Below are positions 1-6,475 of a DNA stretch of 11,082 bases, in pieces. Positions within the stretch are counted from its first letter, which is position 1, and each line of letters starts with the position of its first letter. A program made the position numbers and the translations under genes. The notes below the pieces were generated by a model. The model worked only from the letters and a program-made list of their open reading frames with translations. It ran no database searches and had not been told where the DNA came from. The stretch is from Candidatus Hydrogenedentota bacterium (lineage in GTDB: Bacteria > Hydrogenedentota > Hydrogenedentia > Hydrogenedentales > SLHB01), in NCBI GenBank assembly GCA_026387845.1, contig JAPLKX010000282.1, positions 1 through 11,082 on the forward strand, read 5' to 3'.

Positions 1-2
1 GT

Positions 3-128
3 GCGCGCGTAGAAATCGATGCCGACCTTCAGTATGTCGATGTCGCCGGACTTCAACAATGGCCAGTAAAGCAACCTCTGGTTTTGGGCCATAAACTTGC
101 AGTAGTACCACTCCCGCCCATCGGGATC
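3..128 (-). CDS. Fragment of an unrelated protein (glycoside-hydrolase-like), cut at both ends
   Basis: Out of frame with the flgI fragment, an open frame reads from about 128 to the window edge: DPDGREWYYCKFMAQNQR, then LLYWPLLKSGDIDILKVG, then IDFYAR. There is no start codon, and the 5' side passes directly into flgI sequence. The stretch with QNQRLLYWPLLKSGD resembles, from memory, part of the catalytic region of large secreted glycoside hydrolases carrying a DUF5703-type N-terminal domain, common in Planctomycetota-like genomes. This is recognition of a short motif, not a search result. It has nothing to do with FlgI, so it marks a junction between two loci. The rest of the gene would lie to the left of the window. 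Confidence 0.5.
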
Positions 129-634
129 CGCGCCGCCGTCGCGTGGTTCTTCCGAACGCTCGCGCCGCCCGCCGCCGCGTTGTATCCGCCGATCGACAGC
201 GGCCCCTGCGCCACCGCGTACACCGTCTCGTCGCCGCCCGGCCCGCCCAGGTGCGTTTCGAGCAGCGTGCCCCCCTCGAGGCTCTTGCAGTTGTACAACG
301 AGTCCACGATCACGTCGATCCGCGTGCCTTCCTTTGCAAACGCCGGCAACTCCGCCGTCACCGTCACCACCGCCGCGTTGTCCGATTTCAACTCCCGCAG
401 GTCATCCACGGCAATGCCCAGCCGTTCGAGCACACGCTGCTGCGCAATCACCGCGGCCGGGTTTTTGTCGCCCGTCCCCGCAAGGCCCACCACGATGCCC
501 GTGCCGATCAGCATGTTGCCGCGCGCGCCCTGGATCTCGCACAGGTCTTTTATCCGGGACGCGCCCGCTGTCCCGCATACCAGCGCGGACGCCACCGCAA
601 CGCAAACCCATTTCAAGCGTCTTGACACGTGCAT
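53..634 (-). CDS. flgI: Flagellar P-ring protein FlgI, N-terminal half only; frame broken
   Basis: FlgI builds the periplasmic P-ring that, with the L-ring, forms the bushing around the flagellar rod. The protein starts with a Sec signal peptide (basic RRLK, hydrophobic VCVAVASALV, cleavage near GAS). Then come family-typical blocks: RIKDLCEIQGARGNMLIG, GIVVGLAGTGD, ERLGI, VTVTAELPAFAKEGTRID, LEGGTLLETHL, VYAVAQGPLSIGG. Of two adjacent ATGs (637 and 634) the second has the better spacing to GAGG. FlgI is normally about 340-370 aa. Here the similarity stops after ARIP (about residue 171), and the frame ends at a stop at 53-55 after some 20 unrelated residues. The last flgI-like codons lie at about 122-130. 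It is the last visible gene of the flagellar operon, about 15 bases after flgH. It is either a pseudogene or an assembly artefact. Confidence 0.85.
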   Translation of the reverse strand: MHVSRRLKWVCVAVASALVCGTAGASRIKDLCEIQGARGNMLIGTGIVVGLAGTGDKNPAAVIAQQRVLERLGIAVDDLRELKSDNAAVVTVTAELPAFAKEGTRIDVIVDSLYNCKSLEGGTLLETHLGGPGGDETVYAVAQGPLSIGGYNAAAGGASVRKNHATAARIPMGGSGTTASLWPKTRGCFTGHC

Positions 635-649
635 CATGACCTCAATACG

Positions 650-1282
650 TCAATACTGCGACACCCAGTCCAGGAACCGCGTAATCAGGCCACGGCGCTG
701 GTTGTTCCACAACGGCCCCCGGCCTTTCAGTTGAATCTGCGCGTTCGCTATCCGGTCAGACTGTATGGTGTTGGCCGGGGTGATGTCCCGGGGCCGGATC
801 ACGCCGCTGACGGACAGCCGGTTGTCCTCGCGGTTAATGCCCACGACCCGGTTGCCTTCAATCATCAGGTTGCCGTTTTCGAGCACGGCCGTCACCGTGC
901 ACGGGACGGTGGTTTCGAGTTTGCTTTTTCTGCGCGTCTGCCCGCGCGCTTTCATTTCTTTTTCGGCTTCGATCTGCCAGTTGGGCAGGTTTTCCTTTTT
1001 CATAAACGTGAACCCATTGGGCCTTTCGCCAACCAGGAACTCATTGGCCGACGCCTCCGCCTGTGATCCCACGTCCGATTCTTTCTTGGTGTTTGTGTCG
1101 GAATTGATTGACGAATCCAATTCCTCCATCACGATCACCGTGATTATGTCGCCGGCGCGGTAATCGGCCCGCTTCGCGATCAATGTCTCCCGCGTCGTCG
1201 AATTATGCCGAAGCAGCGAGTCACCCCATGCCGGCCCCGTGGCCGCGAGCACGACCACAGCTACACACCAAATCCGATTCAT
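650..1282 (-). CDS. flgH: Flagellar L-ring protein FlgH
   Basis: FlgH forms the outer-membrane L-ring through which the flagellar rod passes. The 210-residue protein has the usual length and landmarks: an N-terminal hydrophobic signal, then YRAGDIITVIVMEELDSS, and the C-terminal half with LETTVPCTVTAVLENGNLM, IEGNRVVGINREDNRLSVSG and VIRPRDITPANTIQSDRIAN. The ATG at 1282 overlaps the flgA stop (ATGA), which implies translational coupling. A longer open frame upstream lies inside flgA and is not the start. The signal MNRIWCVAVVVLAATGPAWG lacks a lipobox cysteine at the expected place, so this FlgH looks like a signal peptidase I substrate rather than the lipoprotein of enterobacteria. It sits between flgA and flgI, the normal neighbours. 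Confidence 0.95.
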   Translation of the reverse strand: MNRIWCVAVVVLAATGPAWGDSLLRHNSTTRETLIAKRADYRAGDIITVIVMEELDSSINSDTNTKKESDVGSQAEASANEFLVGERPNGFTFMKKENLPNWQIEAEKEMKARGQTRRKSKLETTVPCTVTAVLENGNLMIEGNRVVGINREDNRLSVSGVIRPRDITPANTIQSDRIANAQIQLKGRGPLWNNQRRGLITRFLDWVSQY

Positions 1283-2253
1283 TGGACCACCACGATCCCG
1301 TCCGCGCGGACCACCCCTACGAACGGCTGTTTCGAGTTCACGTTCAGGCAAACCACCGGCTCTCCTTCCGCGGCATCCGACTGCGCCTCGGCCTGCGTCT
1401 GCACCTCGAGCCCGCCCGACGCCATCTCGACGCCTACCAGTTGCTTGCGCCGCACCAGCACCCGCGGCGCCACCAGCCGCTTCCCAATCACCTGGCCCGG
1501 CACGATCGAGTTTCGCGCCGTGAATCTGCCCGCCACCTCCGACGGGTTCTGAAACGAGGGTTCTTTCAGACTTGACAGCAGCCGTGTCTCTTTGGCGACG
1601 TCGCCCGGCATGATGATTTTCCCCTGCGCTATCGTAGCGGCCGCCACCACCACGTTCACGTAGGTTTCCACGGTCGCTTTGCATGTCAGGGTTCGTACCG
1701 GAGCGCCATCCACCGTTACCGAGCCGCGAAAGCTGCCCTGCCCGACAAACGCATAATCCAGCGACGGCCGCCACGCGAAACCCACCTCGCCTTCCGCGGC
1801 GATAATTCCCTGCTGCGGCGGTACGACCTCGACTTCGGTTACCAGCGGGTCCCACGGCATCGACTGCTCGATGTACGACCGCAAGTCGCCCGCGATCATG
1901 TCCGGCGTAATTTCCTGGTGCAGCGTTTTCGCCTCGACCGATTTCGCCCCTTTGACCTCGACCTCGAGCCGGTCGTAGCCTGCGTTTCTCAGCCGCGCCA
2001 CCACCAGCCCCGCGTCAAGCCGTTTGGACGCCCCCGGCTGCGCCGCCGCAACAATCTCGACGTCGCCCAGGGCCGCTGCGCCCGCCCCTTCTATCTCCGC
2101 GATCTCGCCCAACCGCACCACCGGCCCTTTTACGTACGCCTCCTCCCGGAAAACGACCACCGCACCCGCCGCCACACTGTTCGCCGGCGCCGCAACGGCC
2201 ACGGATGCGGCCGCCAGCACAATCAGGCTTAATCCGGCGCAAATCTTTACCAT
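1279..2253 (-). CDS. flgA: Flagellar P-ring assembly chaperone FlgA
   Basis: FlgA is the periplasmic chaperone required to assemble FlgI into the P-ring. The 324-residue protein has a signal peptide (ICAGLSLIVLAAASVAVAA), a long N-terminal region, and the C-terminal SAF/FlgA domain. The latter shows VVVAAATIAQGKIIMPGDV, TARNSIVPGQVIGKRLV and the closing LNVNSKQPFVGVVRADGIVV. The start at 2253 is backed by GTGAGG about 5 bases upstream. It is longer than enterobacterial FlgA (about 220 aa), as is common in other diderm phyla. It follows flgG by 45 bases and overlaps flgH by 4. Its neighbour flgI encodes its expected client. Confidence 0.93.
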   Translation of the reverse strand: MVKICAGLSLIVLAAASVAVAAPANSVAAGAVVVFREEAYVKGPVVRLGEIAEIEGAGAAALGDVEIVAAAQPGASKRLDAGLVVARLRNAGYDRLEVEVKGAKSVEAKTLHQEITPDMIAGDLRSYIEQSMPWDPLVTEVEVVPPQQGIIAAEGEVGFAWRPSLDYAFVGQGSFRGSVTVDGAPVRTLTCKATVETYVNVVVAAATIAQGKIIMPGDVAKETRLLSSLKEPSFQNPSEVAGRFTARNSIVPGQVIGKRLVAPRVLVRRKQLVGVEMASGGLEVQTQAEAQSDAAEGEPVVCLNVNSKQPFVGVVRADGIVVVQ

Positions 2254-2273
2254 GCCGACCTCACTCGATTATG

Positions 2274-2290
2274 CCGCCGGATACCGGCGG
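2274..2290 (-). other. Short perfect hairpin between flgG and flgA
   Basis: Arms CCGCCGG and CCGGCGG are perfectly complementary around a 3-base loop (ATA), in the 45-base gap just after the flgG stop. There is no T-run on either side, so it is not a standard terminator. It could affect mRNA stability or translation of flgA inside the operon. GC-rich DNA makes such hairpins fairly likely by chance. Confidence 0.35.
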
Positions 2291-2298
2291 ACGCCGAT

Positions 2299-3090
2299 TT
2301 ACCGGCGCACGTTGTTGGCCTGCTGCAGCATCTCGTCCGACGCCTGGATCACTTTTGAACTCGCCTCGTAGGCCCGTTGCGCAATGATCAGGTGAATGAT
2401 TTCCTCGACTACCTGCACGTTCGAGTTCTCCAAAAAACCCTGCTCGATCATGCCGATCCCGTCCAGACCCGGCTGGCCTTCCGTGGGCGGGCCGCTGGCT
2501 TGGGTCTCGAGCAGCAGGTTTCGGCCGAGCCGCGCGTCCAGGCCCGCGGTGTTTGGAAACCGCACCAGCGTGAGTGTCCCCAGGTTCTGCGGCGCCGAGC
2601 TTCCAGGCACTCTGACCGAAACCGTCCCGTCCGACCCCACCGAGATCTGCTCGAACTCGACCGGGATGTTCATAGCCGGCGTCAGCGGATAGCCGTCGAC
2701 CGTCATGATCATCCCGTCCTGGTTCATCTTGAACGCCCCATCCCGCGTGTAGGCCGTCGTGCCGTCCGGCAACTCGAGCTGGAAGAACCCGTCGCCTTCG
2801 ATGACGAGGTCCAGCGGGTTGCCCGTCTGGATCAGATTGCCTCCGGAAAAAACCTTTGCCACCGACGACGGCCGCACCCCGTGGCCTATCTGGATGCCTT
2901 CGGGGATGGTTGTCCCGGCGGCGGTTTCGGTTCCGGCCGGCCTCAGGGTTTCGTAAAGGAGATCCTGGAAATTCACCCGGCTCTTCTTGAACCCGGTGGT
3001 ATTCACGTTCGCCAAGTTGTTCGCGATCGTGTCGATGTTGGTTTGCTGGGCAATCATCCCGGTTGCCGCCGTAAAAAGGGCCCTGTTCAT
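2299..3090 (-). CDS. flgG: Flagellar distal rod protein FlgG
   Basis: FlgG polymerises into the distal rod of the flagellar basal body, running through the P- and L-rings. The 263-residue length is standard. The N-terminus MNRALFTAATGMIAQQTN, followed by DTIANNLANVNTTGFKKSR, is the conserved rod/hook signature. The middle has GNPLDLVIEGDGFFQLELPDG and AYTRDGAFKMNQDG. The C-terminal rod helix is SNVQVVEEIIHLIIAQRAYE then ASSKVIQASDEMLQQANN. ATG at 3090 is preceded by a GAG-containing weak ribosome site. It lies 22 bases downstream of flgF and upstream of flgA, giving the order of a rod/ring operon. Confidence 0.97.
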   Translation of the reverse strand: MNRALFTAATGMIAQQTNIDTIANNLANVNTTGFKKSRVNFQDLLYETLRPAGTETAAGTTIPEGIQIGHGVRPSSVAKVFSGGNLIQTGNPLDLVIEGDGFFQLELPDGTTAYTRDGAFKMNQDGMIMTVDGYPLTPAMNIPVEFEQISVGSDGTVSVRVPGSSAPQNLGTLTLVRFPNTAGLDARLGRNLLLETQASGPPTEGQPGLDGIGMIEQGFLENSNVQVVEEIIHLIIAQRAYEASSKVIQASDEMLQQANNVRR

Positions 3091-3112
3091 AGCATCTCAG
3101 TCCCCGTTAAGT

Positions 3113-3871
3113 TCAGCCGCCCATCCCGACCTGGTCGATCAGGCGGCCCATCGTCTCGTCAATCGTGTTGATATACTTCTGGTTGGCCTCGTACGCGCGA
3201 AGCCCCAGGATCATCGCGATCATCTCGTTGGGCAGGTTCACGTTCGACATCTCGAGCGACTCGTGGAGCACCCGCGTCCTGGTCGCATCCGCGGATCGCG
3301 CCATCGCCGCGTCCGATGCCCGGTAAAGCCCCTCGCCCTCACGAGTCAGCATGTGCTCATCCTCGAATTCCACCACCCGAAGCTGCCCCGCCTCCTGCCC
3401 GTCCTCGTACACCGCCCCGCCCTCGCTGATCGACAACTTGCCGCCGCCCACGCTCAACGGCGTCCCGCCCGCACCGAGGATCTTATAGCCGTCCGGCGTC
3501 GAGAGCTGCCCGGTTGTATCGATCGCCAGGTTGCCGCCCCGCGTGAACCGTTCGCCGCGAGGCGTATCAACCACGAGGAAGCCGGGGCCTTCGAGCGCGA
3601 CCGTCAGGGGATCGCCGGTGGTCGTGATGGCCCCGCGCTGCGTGTCCGTGAACGTCTCCACGAACAGCGCGCCGCCGCCCGGCACCGATTCGCCCCGCAA
3701 CACCCCCGGACGCGCCACCCGGTCCAGAAACACGCCGCGAAAACCTTTTTGTACCGGTTCCTGGCGTCGAAATCCGGCGGTTGCCGCATTGCTGATGTTG
3801 TTGGCGATTATGGCCTGGCGCTGTTCGATGGCCATCAGGCCCGTCGCCGCCGCATACAACCCTTTCAGCAA
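3113..3871 (-). CDS. flgF: Flagellar proximal rod protein FlgF
   Basis: FlgF is a rod component of the basal body and is exported by the flagellar type III apparatus. The N-terminus MLKGLYAAATGLMAIEQRQ with IIANNISNAATAGFRRQE is the rod-family signature. GDPLTVALEGPGFLVVDTPRG, the TRGGNLAID segment and the C-terminal helix LEMSNVNLPNEMIAMILGLR then AYEANQKYINTIDETMGRL complete the fold. Length 252 aa fits FlgF. The start codon is TTG at 3871: an in-frame TAG lies nine codons upstream with no ATG or GTG between, and GGGAGAGA sits about 7 bases before it. It is the first gene of the operon, under the sigma-54 promoter at 4087-4103 and a leader of about 205 nt. Confidence 0.94.
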   Translation of the reverse strand: MLKGLYAAATGLMAIEQRQAIIANNISNAATAGFRRQEPVQKGFRGVFLDRVARPGVLRGESVPGGGALFVETFTDTQRGAITTTGDPLTVALEGPGFLVVDTPRGERFTRGGNLAIDTTGQLSTPDGYKILGAGGTPLSVGGGKLSISEGGAVYEDGQEAGQLRVVEFEDEHMLTREGEGLYRASDAAMARSADATRTRVLHESLEMSNVNLPNEMIAMILGLRAYEANQKYINTIDETMGRLIDQVGMGG

Positions 3872-3918
3872 CGCGTCTCTCCCGTTCCGTGCGCGGGTCT
3901 AGATCAACGACCCGCATA

Positions 3919-3990
3919 TCCAAACGCGCCTCTCAGCGCACCTCCAAACGCGCCTCTCGGCGCACCTCCAAACGCGCCTCTCGGCGCGCC
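3919..3990 (-). repeat. Three tandem 24-bp units forming GNRA-loop hairpins in the flgF leader
   Basis: Copies lie at 3919-3942, 3943-3966 and 3967-3990 with at most two differences between any pair. Read as flgF leader RNA (minus strand) each unit holds the stem GCGCC / GGCGC closed by a GAGA tetraloop (GNRA type), followed by UUUGGA. The copy nearest flgF has GCGCU instead of GCGCC, which keeps the hairpin through a U-G pair. The copy nearest the promoter extends to a six-pair stem. The unit is a multiple of three, so shadow frames read through it, but no real gene does. There are no spacers, so it is not CRISPR. Confidence 0.85.
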
Positions 3991-4001
3991 AAATCATCAG
4001 G

Positions 4002-4037
4002 TGGCCCGGGTCATTCCCGCGACGGACCCCCGGGCCA
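4002..4037 (-). other. Nine-pair inverted repeat in the flgF leader
   Basis: TGGCCCGGG (4002-4010) pairs perfectly with CCCGGGCCA (4029-4037) around an 18-base loop. It lies between the predicted sigma-54 transcription start (about 4076) and the tandem hairpins, so it would be in the 5' leader of the flagellar transcript. No T-run follows on the minus strand, so a simple terminator is unlikely. Confidence 0.6.
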
Positions 4038-4086
4038 ACCACTCACGAAGATGGACCTGTATGGGAGACAAGCCCGACGCCTAAAA

Positions 4087-4103
4087 TGCAATGCCTGTGC
4101 CAA
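4087..4103 (-). promoter_or_regulatory. Sigma-54 (RpoN) promoter for the flagellar operon
   Basis: On the minus strand the sequence is TTGGCACAGGCATTGCA. It matches the -24/-12 consensus (YTGGCAC, N5, TTGCW) at all conserved positions, with the GG and GC dinucleotides exactly 10 bases apart. It points toward flgF; transcription would start near 4076, about 205 nt before the TTG start. Sigma-54 control of rod, ring and hook genes is well known in many flagellated bacteria and requires an enhancer-binding protein such as a FlgR/FleQ/FlrC type, which is not encoded here. Confidence 0.85.
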
Positions 4104-4237
4104 GTGAGGATTCTGTGCTTAAATCCTTTGACACCAACCCAGTACACATCTCTCCCGTCAAACCAGCGATAACCTGAAATAATGAAAATCTTGCCCCACC
4201 CGGAACTTTCTGCTCATTCCCCAGTCCATCCACCTTT

Positions 4238-4282
4238 ATTCGTCCCATAGGTCCTATTCGTCCTGCCCTGTCCTATCTTCTC
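4238..4282. repeat. Degenerate 9-bp tandem repeat, copy 1 of four dispersed loci
   Basis: Successive nonamers are ATTCGTCCC, ATAGGTCCT, ATTCGTCCT, GCCCTGTCC and TATCTTCTC. The unit ATAGGTCCT recurs exactly at 6508-6516, next to the perfect GATCCGTCC-type array, which links this copy to the same repeat family. It lies in the gap between flgF and the Rrf2 gene. Confidence 0.6.
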
Positions 4283-4472
4283 CTTTGGGTACTCACCGAC
4301 GGCTGCTGCGACGGCTCGTTCATCTGTATCGACTCCAAACACCTCACCCAGCCTCAAGCTCCGTGATGTTGCGCGCCCTCACACGACGTTGCAGGAGCCG
4401 CGCCCTGTTTGAAAAGAATCAATGATTTCCGGCGTTTTTTGGGGCTTCGTTTATTATTTCACAGCAATTTAG

Positions 4473-4501
4473 TTGAAATTCGGACATTAATGGTGTAAAA
4501 A
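4473..4501 (+). promoter_or_regulatory. Possible sigma-70-like promoter of the Rrf2 gene
   Basis: TTGAAA (4473-4478), a 17-base spacer and TAAAAA (4496-4501) resemble -35 and -10 boxes (five and four of six matches) within a markedly AT-rich patch 40 bases before the Rrf2 start. The -10 match is poor and the assignment rests on position and composition only. Confidence 0.3.
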
Positions 4502-4540
4502 GAGAAGCCTCCTGTTTTTGTAGTAGCTTGAGTAGGACAT

Positions 4541-4948
4541 ATGATTTCTAAGACTGGTCTGTACGTCATCAGAGCTCTATCCGAATTGGCCAAACTCCCC
4601 CCCGACGCTTGGATGGGCACCGCCACACTTGCCCAAAAAACTGACGCCCCGGTCAATTACCTCGGAAAGCTTCTGCACATCCTGGCGCGGGAACACGTTA
4701 TCCTGTCGCAAAAAGGGGTGCGGGGCGGCGTACGGCTGGCGCGCCCGCCCCACCAGATCTCGCTGTTCGAAGCCCTTGAACCCTTCGAAAACTTCAGCCG
4801 GTGGAACGATTGCCTCCTGGGCAAGCCCACGTGTCCCGACCCCGACCCCTGCGTCCTCAACAAAAAATGGGGGCCCATCCGCGAGCGGGTCCTTCATTTC
4901 CTCCAGAGCACCACCGCCGCCAACCTCGTTGACGAAGGCCACAAGTAA
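4541..4948 (+). CDS. Rrf2-family transcriptional regulator with three-cysteine Fe-S motif
   Basis: A 135-residue winged-helix DNA-binding protein of the Rrf2 family (relatives IscR, NsrR, CymR). The N-terminal MISKTGLYVIRALSELAKL, the LAQKTDAPVNYLGKLLHILA recognition region and GVRGGVRLARPPHQISLFE wing are typical. Cysteines at 91, 98 and 104 (spacing X6, X5) fall where IscR ligates its iron-sulphur cluster (92, 98, 104), so it likely senses redox, iron or NO. The ATG at 4541 has only a short AGGA in front. It is on the same strand as, and 78 bases before, the secreted hydrolase gene, and divergent from the flagellar operon. Its targets cannot be read from the sequence; autoregulation would be usual for the family. 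Confidence 0.9.
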   Translation: MISKTGLYVIRALSELAKLPPDAWMGTATLAQKTDAPVNYLGKLLHILAREHVILSQKGVRGGVRLARPPHQISLFEALEPFENFSRWNDCLLGKPTCPDPDPCVLNKKWGPIRERVLHFLQSTTAANLVDEGHK

Positions 4949-5026
4949 CCGTTCTGCGTTACCCCGTTGTAATCCCACACGCCCATGTGTAACATGACCC
5001 CGGGTACGATCAGCGGGAGAAATCTT

Positions 5027-6475
5027 ATGCGCAAGTTTGTAGCGGTTGCGGCACTCGTGCTCCTGGCATCCACTTCAGTCACCGCGCAGGTAACGCAGAT
5101 CGAGATCGGCTCGCGGCTCGAACTGTTCGTCGACGGCTATCTCATCGATTCAATGAGCGGCGCGGCCCTCGAGCTTCACCCGCCAACACCCGCCGAGACT
5201 GTCTTCACGTTCGACAAACCCTGGGAAGGCCGGTACGTCGGCTACGTCACGGTCATCAAGGACGGCGACCGGCACGACGCCGGCCTCTACCGCCTCTACT
5301 ACCGTGGGCTGCCAGTGGCCAAGGCCGACGGCTCGAACGCCGAAACCACGTGTTACGCCGAAAGCCGGGATGGCCGGGCCTTCACCCGGCCCAGCCTGGG
5401 CATCTTCGAGGTCGAGGGATCCCGCGACAACAACGTCATCCTCTCCGAGGCCGCGCCGTTCTCCCACAACTTCGCCCCATTCCTCGACACCAATCCCGCC
5501 GCAACTCCCGAACAGCGTTATAAAGCCGTCGCGGGCACCGAATCAGCCGGCCTCGCGGGCTTTGTTTCGCCGGACGGCATCCATTGGCAGAAGCTCCAGG
5601 AAAAGCCCCTCATCACCGACGGCAAATTCGACTCGCAGAACGTCGCGTTCTGGTCGGAATCCGAAGGCTGCTACGTCTGCTATTTCCGGACGTGGTCCGA
5701 GGGCGGCTGGAACGGGTACAGGACCGTCAGCCGGTCCACTTCGCCTGATTTCGTCAACTGGTCGCCCACAGTCCAGATGGATTTCGGCGGGACGCCGCCC
5801 GAGCACCTCTACACCAACCAGACCCGGCCGTACGTGCGCGCGCCGCACATCTACATCGCCACCGCCGCCCGGTTCATGCCCGGCCGCCGGGTGATCTCGG
5901 CGGAGCAGGCCGAACAAATCGGAAGCGAGGACACCTACCAGGGCGATTGTTCCGACACGGTCTTTATGACCAGCCGAGGCGGAAACAAGTACGACAGAAC
6001 GTTCATGGAAGGGTTCGTCCGGCCGGGGATTGGCGCCTCGAACTGGACCTCCAGAACCAATTACCCCACGTATGGCATTGTTGAGACCGGGCCCGAAGAA
6101 CTGTCAATGTATGTCCAGCGCCATTACGGTCAGCCCACCCACCATCTCCAGCGGCTCACGTTGCGCACCGACGGGTTTGTCTCGGTCAACGCGCCGTATT
6201 CCGGCGGTGAGATGATTACGAAACCCGTAAGTTTCTCCGGCGCCCGGCTCGTTATCAACTACTCGACTTCCGCCGCCGGCGACATCCGGGTCGAACTCCT
6301 GGATAAAGACGCCAAAGCCATCCCCGGCTACGCCCTCGAAGACGCCGACACGATCATCGGCGATGAAATCGAGCGCCCCGTATCCTGGAAAGGAAAAACC
6401 AACCTCCCCCAAGGCCCCCTCCGACTCCGGTTCGTCATGAAAGATGCCGACCTCTACTCAATTCGCTTTTTGTAG
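5027..6475 (+). CDS. Secreted protein of unassigned, glycosidase-propeller-like family
   Basis: A 482-residue protein with a clear Sec signal (MRKFVAVAALVLLASTSVTA, cleavage before Q21), so it is exported. GGGAGA 7 bases before the ATG at 5027 decides this start over the in-frame ATG at 4985. The mature part opens with RLELFVDGYLID and contains repeated strand patterns such as YRLYYRGLP, TCYAESRDGRAFTRPSLG, GFVSPDGIHWQKL, NVAFWSESEGCYVCYFRTW and RSTSPDFVNWSP. These look like blades of a five-bladed beta-propeller as in GH32/GH43/GH117-type enzymes. The C-terminal about 100 residues (PVSFSGARLVINYSTSAAGD onward) look like a beta-sandwich domain. I do not recognise a precise family or activity. 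It may share a transcript with the Rrf2 gene. Its end overlaps the convergent PHP gene by 22 bases. Confidence 0.82.
   Translation: MRKFVAVAALVLLASTSVTAQVTQIEIGSRLELFVDGYLIDSMSGAALELHPPTPAETVFTFDKPWEGRYVGYVTVIKDGDRHDAGLYRLYYRGLPVAKADGSNAETTCYAESRDGRAFTRPSLGIFEVEGSRDNNVILSEAAPFSHNFAPFLDTNPAATPEQRYKAVAGTESAGLAGFVSPDGIHWQKLQEKPLITDGKFDSQNVAFWSESEGCYVCYFRTWSEGGWNGYRTVSRSTSPDFVNWSPTVQMDFGGTPPEHLYTNQTRPYVRAPHIYIATAARFMPGRRVISAEQAEQIGSEDTYQGDCSDTVFMTSRGGNKYDRTFMEGFVRPGIGASNWTSRTNYPTYGIVETGPEELSMYVQRHYGQPTHHLQRLTLRTDGFVSVNAPYSGGEMITKPVSFSGARLVINYSTSAAGDIRVELLDKDAKAIPGYALEDADTIIGDEIERPVSWKGKTNLPQGPLRLRFVMKDADLYSIRFL

Larger units (their letters stand above)
3872..4540. other. Gene-free divergent region between flgF and the Rrf2 gene
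   Basis: This 669-base gap between divergent genes has no credible coding sequence; the frames crossing it are shadows. From left to right it holds the flgF ribosome site, three tandem hairpin units, a nine-pair inverted repeat, the sigma-54 promoter, a degenerate nonamer repeat (4238-4282), a featureless stretch from about 4283 to 4410, and an AT-rich segment (about 4410-4540) that should carry the promoter of the Rrf2 gene. I looked for a tRNA or small conserved gene here and saw none. Confidence 0.75.

Noticed and set aside
1283..1855. Extended N-terminus of flgH (401-residue frame)
   Set aside because: The extension overlaps flgA in another frame; the signal peptide and ATGA coupling place the start at 1282.
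3919..3990. Short CRISPR array
   Set aside because: The 24-bp units are directly contiguous with no spacers and no cas genes are present.
2377..4084. Long plus-strand frames antisense to flgG and flgF, one with a PPNAPLGA repeat
   Set aside because: They lie opposite well-supported flagellar genes, have arginine/histidine/proline-rich composition typical of GC-rich shadow frames, and the peptide repeat is merely the translated 24-bp DNA repeat.
4182..4250. Small ORF (about 22 residues) in the flgF/Rrf2 gap
   Set aside because: No ribosome site, no recognisable sequence, and it ends inside the nonamer repeat.
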